The position numbers and the translations under genes are program-made. From Capniomyces stellatus (lineage: Eukaryota > Kickxellomycota > Harpellomycetes > Harpellales > Legeriomycetaceae): a stretch of 64,000 bases of DNA. This document shows positions 23,187 to 35,031 of this stretch, piece by piece. Position 1 is the stretch's first letter; each line of letters opens with the position of its first letter. Below the pieces are notes generated by a model. The model made no database searches. It was not told the DNA's origin and saw only the letters and a list, made by a program, of their open reading frames with translations. The stretch covers positions 142,958-206,957 of the forward strand of contig LUVW01000037.1 in assembly GCA_001661515.1 (NCBI GenBank). Direction: 5' to 3'.

Positions 23187-24718
23187 TGAGGGGGTTTCAA
23201 AATATATGGGCCCAGCTCAAACAACGAAAATCAATAGACACATCGATTAGGGAGAGCGGAAGATCAGATTTAAAACGAGTGCTAGGGGTATTTGACCTGC
23301 TATCAATCGGAATAGGGAATATAGTAGGAACGGGTATTTTTGTGATAACTGGAACAGTGGCCGCAGTCAATGCCGGTCCATCAATAGTCCTGTCATTCAT
23401 AATTGCATCAATTGTATCAGGGCTATCCGCGCTTTCGTATTCAGAACTGGCGTGTATGATTCCGGTTTCGGGGTCAGCCTACAGCTACACGCTCTCCTCA
23501 ATGGGCGAGCTAATGGGCTGGATCATAGGATGGGATCTGATGCTGGAGTACATAATTGGCGCCTCGACGGTGGCAGTGGGTTGGTCCGGATATTTGAAAA
23601 ACTTGTGTAAAAACTTACTTAACATTGAGCTTCCAGAAAGCCTTTCCACCGCGCCAGTAGAATACGACGTCATAAGCGATAAGTTAAGCATAAGGCCAGG
23701 CTCCACAATCAACGCTCCAGCTGTGCTTATAATCGTTTTAATAACGCTATTACTGATAGTAGGGATAGGCGAGTCTACATTTATAAACAACGTCATAGTC
23801 ATGGTTAAAGTCACCGTCATCCTCGTTTTTATTTTTGGGAGCTTGCGCTTTATTGATAAAAAGAACTACTCGCCTTTTATACCACCACACAAAAACGGCC
23901 AATATGGAGTGATGGGAGTTTTTAAAGGAGCACAAAAAGTGTTTTTTGCATACATTGGGTTTGATGCTGTTTCAACCGCAGCACAAGAAGCTAAAAACCC
24001 CCAAAGAGACCTGCCAATAGGTGTGATCCTATCGCTTCTAATCTGTACTGTACTGTATATCTCTGTTGCTATTGTGCTAACAGGAATCCAGCCATACCAG
24101 TCGCTAAACAATCCAGCCCCCATTTCCTACGCCCTCCAAGCCTTTCAAGGCACCAAGCTGATGCGGATTGTTATTGATGTTGGCGCTTTAGCTGGACTAA
24201 CATCAGTAATATTAATAGGTCTTATGGCACAGCCACGGATTTTCATGTCTATGGCCAGCGACGGACTTATTCCAAACGTCTTTACAAGACTTCACCCAAA
24301 ATTCAAAACACCAGTTTATCCAACAATCTTGGGCGGGTCTATCTGTGCAGTGTTAGCAGCTTTCTTGCCAATTGAGGTACTGGGCGACATGACATCCGTT
24401 GGAACTTTGTTTGCGTTCTTTTTTGTAAACCTATCTGTAACAATTCTTAGAATCCAGGAACCAAACAGACCAAGACCCTTTAAGGTCCCGTTTGGTCCTT
24501 ATATCCTGCCCATCATGGGTGCGTTGTCCTGCGCCTTTTTGATTGGAATGTCTGGAACATCAACATTTATGCGTTTGTTTATCTGGATGGGGATCGGTAT
24601 TGCGGTATATATCTGCTATGGTTTCAGAAACTCCAAAATCAGCGAAAACAATGTGTACGAAGAAATTACCTACGCCAGTTCGGCTGAAGGTATTGAAAAG
24701 TTGGCGAATACAAGTTAA
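23186..24718 (+). CDS. Amino-acid permease, APC superfamily, cationic-amino-acid-transporter (CAT/YfnA) type
   Basis: Intronless 510-residue membrane protein with about 12 hydrophobic helices. The first helix has the APC substrate motif in LSIGIGNIVGTGIFVITG. TM3 and later contain PVSGSAYSYTLSSMGELMGW and the CAT/YfnA-typical VFFAYIGFDAVSTAAQEAKN followed by PQRDLPIGVI. The loop LMAQPRIFMSMASDGLIP and FKTPVYPTILGG are also diagnostic. It should import amino acids (cationic or broad) across a membrane. The usual fungal permeases are the distinct YAT group, so this one looks closer to bacterial YfnA/YhdG and animal/plant CAT proteins. Transfer or ancient retention are both possible. A run of GATAA motifs reaches the start codon. 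Substrate is not predictable from sequence alone. Confidence 0.92.
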   Translation: MRGFQNIWAQLKQRKSIDTSIRESGRSDLKRVLGVFDLLSIGIGNIVGTGIFVITGTVAAVNAGPSIVLSFIIASIVSGLSALSYSELACMIPVSGSAYSYTLSSMGELMGWIIGWDLMLEYIIGASTVAVGWSGYLKNLCKNLLNIELPESLSTAPVEYDVISDKLSIRPGSTINAPAVLIIVLITLLLIVGIGESTFINNVIVMVKVTVILVFIFGSLRFIDKKNYSPFIPPHKNGQYGVMGVFKGAQKVFFAYIGFDAVSTAAQEAKNPQRDLPIGVILSLLICTVLYISVAIVLTGIQPYQSLNNPAPISYALQAFQGTKLMRIVIDVGALAGLTSVILIGLMAQPRIFMSMASDGLIPNVFTRLHPKFKTPVYPTILGGSICAVLAAFLPIEVLGDMTSVGTLFAFFFVNLSVTILRIQEPNRPRPFKVPFGPYILPIMGALSCAFLIGMSGTSTFMRLFIWMGIGIAVYICYGFRNSKISENNVYEEITYASSAEGIEKLANTS

Positions 24719-25449
24719 TTTTTTTTTTCGACTAATAGTGAGAGATTGAGAGTGTGTTAAGCTCAGTCAAGGGTTGTCTTTAACAACAACTTATGTGTTC
24801 CAAGTTCAAATTTACTAAATTTTTGTTTTATTAATAAATAATAACTAGAATAATATATGATATGAAATGATTATAATAAAAATAATTAGTATTAAGACAA
24901 CTAAAGGATTCTGGTGTTGGTGGGTCCAGGCTAGGTGATTCAACACTAAGTGGGTTTAAAAACTAAGAGTGTTTTAAACTACGGTGTTATAAAACGTTGT
25001 TGTCGAACTCGCCCTTCTCCAAGACTCGGAGGTTGTGTGTCTTTTATAAGGCGTCAACGAACAGTAACCATTATCAAGCGTGCTTTATCGATACGTCAAA
25101 GAACGTACCTTTGTTTAAAATTCAATTAATTTTATGAGACCTTAGTTGATATTAATGGTGTTAATCTTCTTTGATAAAGTGCAGCTTAAGGCCAGGGGAT
25201 TAATTTGGGTTTATTCAGTATATCAACCAGGTTGATTGTAATAAGAACCAGCGTCAGAAATCACTGGAGTTTTAACATTTGGTTGTATAAAGAACCAATG
25301 TTAAGAACCATTGGGAGGTCCTAACAAGAATAAAGCAAGTTGAATAAAGTAAATGGACTTGGATTATAATCTAACAAGGTGCTTTATTCATAAAAACAAA
25401 AAAAATGTTGAAGCGCCTTAATAAGCGAGCTCTGCTTCGGATATCAAAG
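24719..25449. other. Convergent intergenic region permease / thioesterase 1
   Basis: No gene seen; ordinary AT-rich sequence without notable repeats. Confidence 0.65.
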
Positions 25450-27194
25450 TTAAAGCTTCGAGTCAATGGTATCTTCGTCATCTTTATTAGAGCTGGTAAT
25501 TAGGGTGGGTGGTGTGTATTTTATCTCAAACTTTGTAATGCAGTCTGACGAGTTTAGCTTGGCTCTAAACAGCACCTCTTGGGATATGGAAACCACCAAA
25601 ACCTTATTTTCGTCATAAAATCTACCAGTAATCAGCCCTCTTGCGCCGTTAAATCTCGGGCTTTCCATCTCGAATAGTAACCATTGGTCGGCCTTAAATT
25701 GACAATGGTAATAGATGCTGTGGTCCAGGGAAACACACATATTAAAATCCAGCTTGTTGTAGTTAAATCCAGTAAAATAGGGTATCCCAACAGTTGAAAA
25801 CAACCGAAGATCAGAAAAGCAAGCAAGGAACACAGCGCTAAGCTGAAACGAACATTCTGAAATATCCTCGTCTATCTTTACCCATCTTAGATTATATGGC
25901 GCTCTAACATCCGATGTTGTTAGGTCGCCAAGCTTGCCCTTTGCCTTGTAGGATTGTGCTTTATTGTATATCATAAACTGATCCATTTGCACAGGATCTC
26001 TAGGGTATGCTTGTCTGTATCTGATCTGCGATGTACCGAACAGCATTAAATCCAAGACGTCGCCGTACCCGAAAAACTTTTCAACATCGCTTTTATCCGA
26101 TACTTTTGTAGACTCTATTGTAAGATCGTGAGGATACACCTTGGGCATCGCATACTACATTAACAGGAACATCATATTAGTCTATATCTTGTCTCATCTT
26201 TACAGTTTGAATAGCAGTCAAGTTTGTACTAAAAGTATCAATACCTGGTGCTCGACAACTGCCGCCTCTGCAACTTGGAAGCTGCACGTCAGAGAAAATA
26301 TTCTGTTTCCATCCTGCAAAGCTGTCACAATTCTTGAGGCAAACGAGGTTCCTAAGCGAATAAACCACCCATCCAAAAAAAAAAAGTTTGGTTATAATCA
26401 AGTATAAATATTACACCTATTATTTCCTACGGGCAAGTTGTGCAGGGCCCAACGCCAAGCGGATTCATATCAATAAGGCGCGCCATGTTACCATCTCTAA
26501 CTCGCTCGACTGAGTATGTTATTAATGAACCAAAGTGTCCCCCCAATATGAAATATGAGTGTAGTGACTATTGTAAACAAAAATAAACCCCACGTTAAAG
26601 TAATACATAGTAACAACAGATTTTGCCAACTAAAAAATGACGCCCTTATAATCGAAAACGTGAAATATATAAATATGGCTACTATTTCGGGAAGAAGAAA
26701 AGTCAGTAAAGGTTAAATATGAAAACCAAACTTACGTGAACAATAAAATCGGGCTTCACTGTCAAGATAGCTGCAGCTAGTGCTTGGGCTAATAGCTGAC
26801 CTCCTACAACCAATTGCGTTTAAAACCAACTGGAATCGTTAGTATACTTGGTCAATAATAGCCCCTCCCTCTTTATAGATAGGGATAAATTTATACCAAG
26901 ATATTTATAAGGTATCCATTCTTACCGAACACGCTGTGTGCACCCTTAATCTCCCAAACCTTTGTCCCAATAAATTCATTTGGCTTAGTTTCTAAAAATA
27001 GGCACAGCAGTATATACATAAGTATACAAGCAAATATATAGTTATTTGGCCTTTCGCGCGATTCATGGCCAGAGCTTTATGCTTTAACAAGACGCATCGT
27101 CCTTGGTGTCCCAACTACTGGATATTAATTTTTATTTATTTTTACCTTCCAGGAGAATATACTTTTTAAATTCGCTTCTAATTTTGTCCATCAT
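25450..27194 (-). CDS. TES1: Acyl-CoA thioesterase II, peroxisomal type (TES1/ACOT8), copy 1, ends SKL
   Basis: Six minus-strand exons: 27194-27146, 26991-26926, 26803-26736, 26567-26492, 26351-26245, 26154-25450; 356 residues. It hydrolyses acyl-CoA to free acid and CoA. The double hot-dog fold is visible: the first half has FGGGQLLAQALAAAI, SLHSYFILGG and RDGTSFASRIV, then TCSFQVAEAAVVEHQ. The second half has the TesB signature CVSLDHSIYYH with the active-site Asp, ARGLITGRFYDE and the catalytic-type Gln in SISQEVLFR. The C-terminus TIDSKL is a canonical PTS1, so peroxisomal import is expected. The start MMDKIRSEF is the first in-frame Met of exon 1. Of the five copies this and copy 2 form one subgroup. 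Confidence 0.93.
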
Positions 27195-27996
27195 GCTACT
27201 ATGTCGATCGCCTCAATTGCTATTACTCTCAATTGCAAAAGAAGCGTTGGTGTTTTTATAATACTGCTTTGTTTTAGGAACGTGCTTACTAATGGGTTTG
27301 GATTCACAAATACCGTCTTTCTTCAAAACTCTCAGTTGCTTGTGTTATAACATTCAGCTGCAGTTCTGTGAATATATCTGAACAAAGCTGGGGTTAGTGT
27401 CTGTCAAATTGGAATTGAAATGGTTTTACTGTACTTTTATTCTCAAAAGTCCTGCGCCAAGGGTCATTTTCTTATAATCGCTAGTTCAAAAATACATTAG
27501 CATCAAGCCAATAGCAGCAAGAAGCCAGGTTGCTGTGTTTCATACTGATTTCTCAAGTCAGCATGGCCTGTCCAATTTAATTAGCGAGTCAGTGGGATTT
27601 TTCCAGAGTGTTTGTACAGTCGGAAATTTTCACGAGGTAGTCGTGATATACCTTAGTTTCATGTTGGCTAGGAGATGGTGCATTTTTCAATTCGTTTTAC
27701 AAAATCTTATAAATCACCCTTAGTTTAACTTTTCGCTAATAAGGAATCGTTAATTGTTGTTTAGTTTAGCACTTGTATTTCCAATAAACGCAGAACAAAA
27801 AATAGGTGCTGATACCGATACCAACACGAGCTAAAACAAACGAGATTAATCAAATATGGAAGGTAATTTTGATTTGAAAGTGTCGACAAAAGCGGAAAAG
27901 TGCCATAAACACATACACACCCGAATACAAACTGAAAACATAATAAATCGGTATAACATTCACCAAGGCAGTCACACAAATCCTTGTCTCGCCCAT
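27195..27996. other. Intergenic region, thioesterase copies 1-2
   Basis: Promoter side of copy 1 and 3' side of copy 2. No gene seen. Confidence 0.6.
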
Positions 27997-29704
27997 TCAA
28001 AGTTTGGAGTCAATTAAACTGGAAGAGCCTAAACCTGAAGACATTTCGCCGTCTTTAGAGCATGGGGGTGGGCTATAGAACTGCATGTTCTCAACAGCAC
28101 CTGGCAATAGCTGCTTGCTTCTGAACAGTTTTTCCTGCGAAATCGATGCCACCACAACGCCACTCTCGTCAAAAAACCTGCCTGTCACCAGCCCCCTTCC
28201 GTTAACCAACTTGGAGCACTCTACTTCAAACAAAAGCCACTGATCTGCTCTAAAAGGTGCGTGAAACCAAACGCTGTGGTCGAGAGAGCATGTCAGCTCA
28301 AGACTGACCTTGCCGCTATTGTATCCCAGGAAGTAAGGTGCGCCAACAGACGTAAATAACATGTAGTCGGAAAAACATGCCAAGAACACAGTGCTTAGCT
28401 GCGACGAGCATTTGCTCAGATCTTTATCGATCTTGACCCATCTAAGGGTATATGGTGCTTTGATGTCACTCTTGGTCATCGCGTGTTTATCTTTTTTTGC
28501 TAGGTTTTGTCTGGTTTTTTCAGGGATGCTAAACTGGTGCTCCATGGCTTTGTCTTTTGGATAAGCTATCCTGTGCCTCAACGGTGATATTCCCAGTATA
28601 TTATTGTCGTAGTTGCCATCAAACCCGTACATCTGTTCATACAAACTTAGCTTTATCTCTTGATTCTCTTCGAATTTGTAGTCAACAGGGTGTACATCTG
28701 GCATACAGTACTATTTTATTTAAAGCAATTTTTTTTTTTTTGTTAAGTAACCAAACCCAGTGCTAAGATCCTAATCTTTACTGTGTCAATAGCATCAATG
28801 CCTGTTCTTACTTGGTGGGAAACATTGGTGTTTTCTGGTGTTTGGAAACTACAAGACAAATAGAATATTATTTTCCCACTCTGTTGGGCAAATACAGAGC
28901 GAGAAGCAAACGACCGCCCTGTTTAAAATATAGGTTTAGTTATCCAAGTATTAGATTACAGGCTGAATAAATCCAACTGATCCGTTTTATTCCCAACAAC
29001 ATTTTCGACTTTAGCAAATCAGCACGTGTCTAAGCGTCAAGAAGCTTACCGTCTCTAAGGCGTTCCACGCGATACTCGATTGGTTCGTCGTACTTTCCGG
29101 GCAACAAAAAATATGAGTGAAGCGACTATGTATCCATCGTCAAGCATACAAAGATATGGGTTACATTGTTTGGATACCAATATATTGCATACCGGTGCTT
29201 TATATTTTGTAAATAGAAGGGTAATTACATGGATGATATACTCGGGCTTGACCGTTAATGTAGCAGCAGATAGGGCACAAGAGACCAGTTGACCACCTAA
29301 TAAAACGCCCAGCGTACATTGTTTTAAAACTCGTGCTATCTCTGCAAGATCGTGAGACTACAACAGCATACAAAATACTATATACAACAATGGTTCATAA
29401 AGTACATATTATAACGTGTGTGTATCTGTACCGAATATACCACGGTCCCCATTGAAAAAGAACGGTTTGGTCGTAACATACAGGTCCTTTCCCAGTTCTA
29501 TAAAATAGATAAACAAATTTGTACATCATGTTCATTTCAGTGGAATGGACTTATGCCTGACTCGTATTTTTATTTTTGCACTCATTTCATTTCCTTATCC
29601 ATATCCTGTTTAATTTTATTTTTTTAGTACTTTTTTTTGGAAGAAAGTTCACCTTTAACTGTGAAATTGGTTTCCAATTCCAACTTGATTTTTTCTAGTT
29701 CCAT
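27997..29704 (-). CDS. TES1: Acyl-CoA thioesterase II, peroxisomal type (TES1/ACOT8), copy 2, ends SKL
   Basis: Exons 29704-29653, 29497-29432, 29296-29229, 29125-29050, 28918-28812, 28710-27997; 360 residues, the longest copy. The first hot-dog is recognisable (FGGGQLVSCALSAATLTVKP, SLHSYFLLPGKYDEP, RDGRSFASRS), with Ser-Cys replacing the Ala-Gln found after GGQLL in copy 1. The second half keeps CSLDHSVWFHAPFRADQWLL, very close to animal ACOT8, and SISQEKLFR with the active-site Asp and Gln. The C-terminus is extended by a Gly/Ser/Glu segment and ends LIDSKL, a canonical PTS1. Intron 3 has a weaker donor (GTAATT) and intron 2 has GTACAG. Function as in copy 1; chain-length preference is not predictable. 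Confidence 0.92.
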
Positions 29705-30633
29705 TCCGAGTCTACTATTGCTGAATTGCTTCTACTGTCGAGTGTATACTTTTTAGACCTTTCTTTAAAGAGTCAGGGTGTGTGGTAAAGATGATATAGA
29801 GTATTACAGATAAATTTAAACACAAATATATGGAATTTGGTACTTCAAATTAAACATTTAATTTACAGTGTTTGCAGTAATCCATAAAGAGCCTTCAAAA
29901 AACAAATATTGGGTCGTTTAGAATAGGCGAACAAACTGAGTTGGATTCAAGTAAACTTTGTAATAGTGCATCAAATCGATTGCCATCCATGCAGTATATT
30001 TCTAAAGCTGCATGGAACAATGGTTGTTGACTGAGATACGTTTAATTAACCATTTCGACTGGGCTTTCTTTTGAAAGTATAGCAGTGAAGCGGACGGGCT
30101 TGGTTTGGACAAGCTGCATCACATCACAAAAAGATTCTTTTTTGAAAAGTGGATGTCCTTTGCTTTGAACTGAGCGGAATAGTGACACATGGTGTAGTTT
30201 TGTATTCAGAATGTGAAATTTATCTCAAAAAGATACTCGACTACTGAACCACTAATTAAGCAATCACGACTAACTAAATTTTGTTTCAAAGCAAATTAAT
30301 TAGACAGGATTTGAAACTATGAAGGAAGATTTGGTTTGTAAATAGAAAAAAGGTTGTAGATTCTATTTAAATTTACAGCCAACTAGTGGACAAATAATAT
30401 TCACCAAGATTCAGAATTTCAGGGCTAATTGCGCACATTCTTTTTTTTTCCTATTTCATTTTTTCCTTATTTTAAATGTTAATAATAACGAGGACAAATG
30501 TTTCAGTCTGATTATGAAACAAGCGGTATCTAAGTATGTTTATTAAGCAATAAATGCCGAATTGGTGCATAGAAAATGGAAACAACATAGATTATCAAAC
30601 AGCTACAACAAGCTATTCCTACCTACCCAAACC
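29705..30633. other. Intergenic region, thioesterase copies 2-3
   Basis: About 930 bases, AT-rich, no gene or thioesterase remnant recognised. Confidence 0.6.
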
Positions 30634-32261
30634 TTACAGGGTTGAAAGCATAGGCGGTGCTTTAACAAACTCAAAGTTGTTGTTTATTTTTTCAGACTCC
30701 CCAGAAGTTCTGAACAGGTTCTCCTGGTTAAACGAAGCAACAAGCACGCCCTTTTCGTTATAAAACTTGCCAGTCAGAAACCCTCGGCCGTTTACCAGTT
30801 TTGAGCACTCCAGCTCAAAAAGCAGCCACTCGCCAACATTTATAGGCCCATGGAACCACATACTGTGGTCAAGAGAGCATGTTAAATCTATTTTCAAATC
30901 CTCGTTGTAGCCAGAAAAGTACGGAAGGCCAGTAACAAAAAAAATCTTATAATCCGCCAAACAAGCCAAAAATATTGTTTGTAATTGTGATGTACAGCCC
31001 GCTAGATTCTCGTCCACTTTAACCCACTTCAAGTTGTATGGTATTCTTGTCTCCAAGCTACCCAGATCTTTTGGGATGGTATCGCTCTTCAATCCACTCT
31101 GGATGACGTTGTGGATGTTGAACTGCTTTTTCAAATACTCGCTCTTTGGATCCGCTTGGCGGAAAAACACCTTGTAGTTATCAAATAGTCTTGAGTCAGC
31201 GTCCAAATCAAAATCAAACTCCTGCTCAAACAGATTCACTGTTTTCGGAGCCGTAAACTCCACGTTGGGACCAGGGGGGTGTACGTCTGGAATTGAAAAC
31301 TAACTCGCATATTTTGTAGCCACATGGTTATTATATTTTGCACCTTATTCTTGTCAGAAATAAACAACATGTGATGCGTTTAAAAATATTACCTGGTGTC
31401 CAATGTTCGAGAGCTCGGGCTTTTGGAAACTAGCTGACAGCATGTACAGCAGTCTATTACTCTGCTTTGCATGCACAACCCGGGTCGAAAACGATCGTCC
31501 TATTGTTTTTCAATACCACCAATGCTGAATAATGTATATTCTCATATATGTATTTTCATGTTGTTGATGCTGCCTCCATATACTTTATACACGGAGAACT
31601 CTAAATATATACCAACTTGACAGAGTTCATGTAAGGTTTGAAACAAAGTACATACCATCTCTAGTTCTAGTAACGCTGAACTCTATAGGTAGCTTGGGGT
31701 CGCCGGCAACAAGGAAATACGAGTGTAGAGACTACAGAATTTGTTTAAATCAGGACTTTTTTTTATATGTGTGAATAGAAAGCTAGTGGGACTGCTAAGG
31801 GCAACTTTGTCTCATTAGTTATCACTACTACTACTACTACTACACTATATTGACCAGCTTAAACTTACATGAATAATATACTCGGGCTTCACAGTGATTG
31901 TTGCAGCCGCCAACGCTTGGCAAATCAGCTGCCCCCCTGTCGATGTAGTCATAACACTGTTATTTTAGTTCTGCAGCAACAATAGCAGTTTCCTTTACAA
32001 ACAGGGTTTCTTTTATTTGTGAATAAAAAAACCTGATGGAAATAATATACCGTATATCCCTCTAGCTCCTTTAATAATCCAAGACTTGGTGGCTACAGAC
32101 TCGTTATTCCCAAGCTCTAATATATCGTATAAAATGTTATCCTGGTCCAATTCAAACTATAATGATATTGTGTGCAAGTAAATATCGTTCTTGTATGAGG
32201 CACTGATGAAGTTACCTTTAACAAAAAAGTATTTGTTTATCTCGTCTTTGATTTTTTCCAT
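30634..32261 (-). CDS. TES1: Acyl-CoA thioesterase II (TES1/ACOT8-like), copy 3, ends STL
   Basis: Exons 32261-32216, 32116-32051, 31936-31869, 31731-31656, 31499-31393, 31299-30634; 342 residues. The first half shows YGGGQLICQALAAATITVKP, SLHSYFLVAGDPK, RDGRSFSTRVV and SASFQKPELSNIGHQ. The last exon begins FSIPDVHPP: the Met seen at this place in the other copies is Ile, so a start inside the last exon would be wrong and the spliced model is needed. The second half has CSLDHSMWFH and SFNQENLFR, keeping the Asp and Gln. The C-terminus is APPMLSTL, where Thr replaces the basic residue of the SKL signal. Peroxisomal import is therefore uncertain. Closest in sequence to copy 5, although copy 4 lies between them. 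Confidence 0.92.
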
Positions 32262-32744
32262 GTTAAGCTAAAGTGGAGTTTATTTAGACAAATTGTTTTT
32301 TGCCAGAAAGATTGAACAAGAAGTGTCACCAAACAATTTCTATCATTTGAAATTATAACTCAGTTTTCGTTTTCGTTTTCTTTTGGGGTTTGGTCTTGAT
32401 TTTGAATCACTTGGGCTTTTGCTTAATTTAAAAAAGTATATGAAACTTTAGCAAACAGCTTTAAAGTAAAATTCACTTTATATTGGTACAGGTTCTTTTT
32501 ATGAAATAACTTGTTGATGCTTTTTTTTTGTGTATTTGTGTTGGAAAGACGTATAGAATTGGACTACAATATATTGAGCCGAGTACACGCCAACCAGTAA
32601 AGTAGAGGGCGTCTGTCACATTTAAACAAAATGTATACTAAACCAAACCATAAAACTGCACCTTTTTTATTTCAGTGATGGCTTGAATATAAAACAAGTA
32701 GTTGGGAAAAAAAAGGACAAAATTTACTTTAGCGAAATGGGCAA
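32262..32744. other. Intergenic region, thioesterase copies 3-4
   Basis: Short AT-rich spacer; no gene seen. Confidence 0.6.
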
Positions 32745-34346
32745 CTACAAGTTTGAGGCCATAGGAGGCAGTTTCACAAAATTGACATGGTCAGGTCTGC
32801 CTGAGCATCTGAAAAGGTTCTCTTGCTGGAAGGTAACAACGAGCTCCTTGTTTTCATTGTACAATCTACAAGATATAAACCCTCTGTTGTTGATTAGGCT
32901 TGGACATTCTATTTCCAAAAGATGCCATTTGGTAATGTCAATTGGTTGGTGGAAAAATATACTGTGATCCAGAGAGCATGTCATATCCAACGATAAATCT
33001 TTGCTGAACTCGGAAAAGTGAGGCAGCCCTGTAGAAAACATGATCTTGTAGTCTGAAATACACGCCAAAAATATATAGTGTAGCTGTAGAGAACAGGATG
33101 CAATGTCTTCATCCAACTTTACCCAGTTCAAGCTATATGGGATCCGAGTATCTGAAACATTGCTTTCAAACGGAGAGGCGTCGTTATTTATTGGCTCTTG
33201 GCGCATTCTGCTGAGGTTAAACTGGTGAATTAAAAAGTAGCTCTTTGGCAAGGCCTGTCTGAAAAACAGCGGGTACTCTTTAAACATCTTTGTATCGTGG
33301 TCAAAGTTGACATCATGGCCTTGAGGCTTAAATACCATCTGCTTGATTTCAGTAAAAACCGTGTTTGGTTTAGGGGGATATACATCCGGCATTTTAAACT
33401 AATTTAAAGCAAAATTTGATTTGACCACTGTTAATAACCAACGTGCGCTCAAAATCCAACTAATACAAGTATCATTATCATTGTTACTTGGCCCAAACTC
33501 TACGTTCTAAATTCTTAATTCTAAATTCTACCTGGTGACCAACACTGGAGTATTCTGGCTTTTGAAAGCTGCAGGTCAGTGTGAACAAAATCTTTTCATT
33601 TTGGGTTATGTTCACCAATCGAACAGCTATTGTCCTTCCTATTAAACATGAGCATTTTTTTAGCGCCTAAAGAACACAGATTAAACTCTAGTGTGGCATA
33701 TGGTAACATTGTAGCACCTGCATTTTTAGTGAATAAACTTACCGTCTCTCAAACGAGTAACCTTATATTCAAGTGGTATGTGTGGGTTCCCAGCAAGAAC
33801 AAAGTACGACTTCAGCGACTATAATATAAAAGTGTCAAGGAGCATAGGCTACACAAGTTAATGATTATCCTGACCATACCACACTTTAAGGAATAGCGTT
33901 TAAAATAGTAAATATACACCACTCCTCCTCCTCCTCCCCCGACCAAAGACTTACATGAGCAACGTATTCGGGTGGAACTGTTAGTGTAGCTGCTGCTAAC
34001 GCTTGGCAAACCAGCTGCCCGCCTGTAAGAAAACAAACAGTCAAGAGATTTTTTTTTAACAAAAACATATTGAGAACTGGGCAAGTCGACGTAAAAAGTA
34101 AACGGATAAACATTAAACGTGTAAAATAAAAAAACGTCCTTACCGAATATCCCAATGTGGTTTTTGAACACCCAAGACTTTGTGGAAATGAACTTATCAA
34201 CGCCGGTCTCTATTAATTCAGTAAATAATACGTTTTTTATAATATAATCGACGTCAAGCCAACTTGTTTACCGCAGTAGCTGTTTAAGTAAGATGGATAC
34301 CTCTGACTTGAAAGTATTTGTCTATTTCGCCTTTGATGTTGTCCAT
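32745..34346 (-). CDS. TES1: Acyl-CoA thioesterase II (TES1/ACOT8-like), copy 4, ends SNL
   Basis: Exons 34346-34301, 34209-34144, 34022-33955, 33818-33743, 33638-33532, 33398-32745; 338 residues, the shortest copy. First half: FGGGQLVCQALAAATLTVPP, SLKSYFVLAGNPH (Lys where the others have His), RDGRTIAVRLV, TCSFQKPEYSSVGHQ. The GRSFA motif of the other copies is GRTIA here. Second half: CSLDHSIFFHQPIDITKW, NRGFISCRLYNE and TFQQENLFR, with Asp and Gln kept. The C-terminus is LPPMASNL; Asn replaces the Lys of a canonical PTS1. The several unusual substitutions make this the most diverged of copies 3-5, although the reading frame and all splice sites (one donor is GTAGAA) are intact. Confidence 0.92.
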
Positions 34347-35031
34347 GGTCTACCTTTGATGAATAACTTTGATATTAACTCTATAGCGAGTATGGATACT
34401 ACTCTTCCGAGTTTTTTTTTTAAATAATAGTAAAAATATTGGAAATTTAAAGGGACTACTAAAGAGAAACACAATATAATCAAACTTTTGGTTTTTTTTA
34501 GCTTTGATATTTTAAATTCAGATGTTTTTGGTCTCTGGTGCATGTGAGACTAAAAGCAGTGCAAACAACTGGCGCAAATTAGGACAAGTGTTAGATTTAA
34601 AAAAAAAAGCGTAGAATAAATAAAACGAAGAAATGGAAATAAAAAGCTGCAATAAATGACGAAATTGAACGTCATTCGGGGCCATAGATTCAAATCCTGT
34701 TTTATACATGTTTTACTTGTGAAACCCCTTTAAAGTAAAACGTCTAATTTGAAAGTCAAGTAGAGATCCATTTTACTCTGTTCACTTAAAATCTGCGATT
34801 AAGTGCAACATTTAAAAGATCTATTAAATCAAAAAAAAAGTAAAAGTAAAAGTAAAAATAAAAAATCAGACCTAGTCAAGTGTATGTATGTAGAAAAGTT
34901 TGGATATTTTAAATAACTTCAACTAGCGAATAAAGCAGCTAAACACCAATGCCCAAGTGGGTACAAGAAACTTTATTTTATTTTTTATTCTTGGAAAATA
35001 AATCTAGTATAAATGTTATACATAAATCTGG
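34347..35031. other. Intergenic region, thioesterase copies 4-5
   Basis: AT-rich spacer with an AAAAGT microsatellite near 34845-34862; no gene seen. Confidence 0.6.

Noticed and set aside
29705..30633. Search for a sixth, degenerate thioesterase copy in the spacers
   Set aside because: No trace of the SLDH, GGQL or QENLFR motifs on either strand in any spacer.
31260..31263. Start codon of thioesterase copy 3 inside its last exon
   Set aside because: Five upstream exons matching the other copies join in frame, so the internal Met is not the start.
34650..34720. TTCAAATCC resembling a tRNA B box
   Set aside because: No matching A box, acceptor stem or cloverleaf could be drawn; no tRNA was found anywhere in the window.
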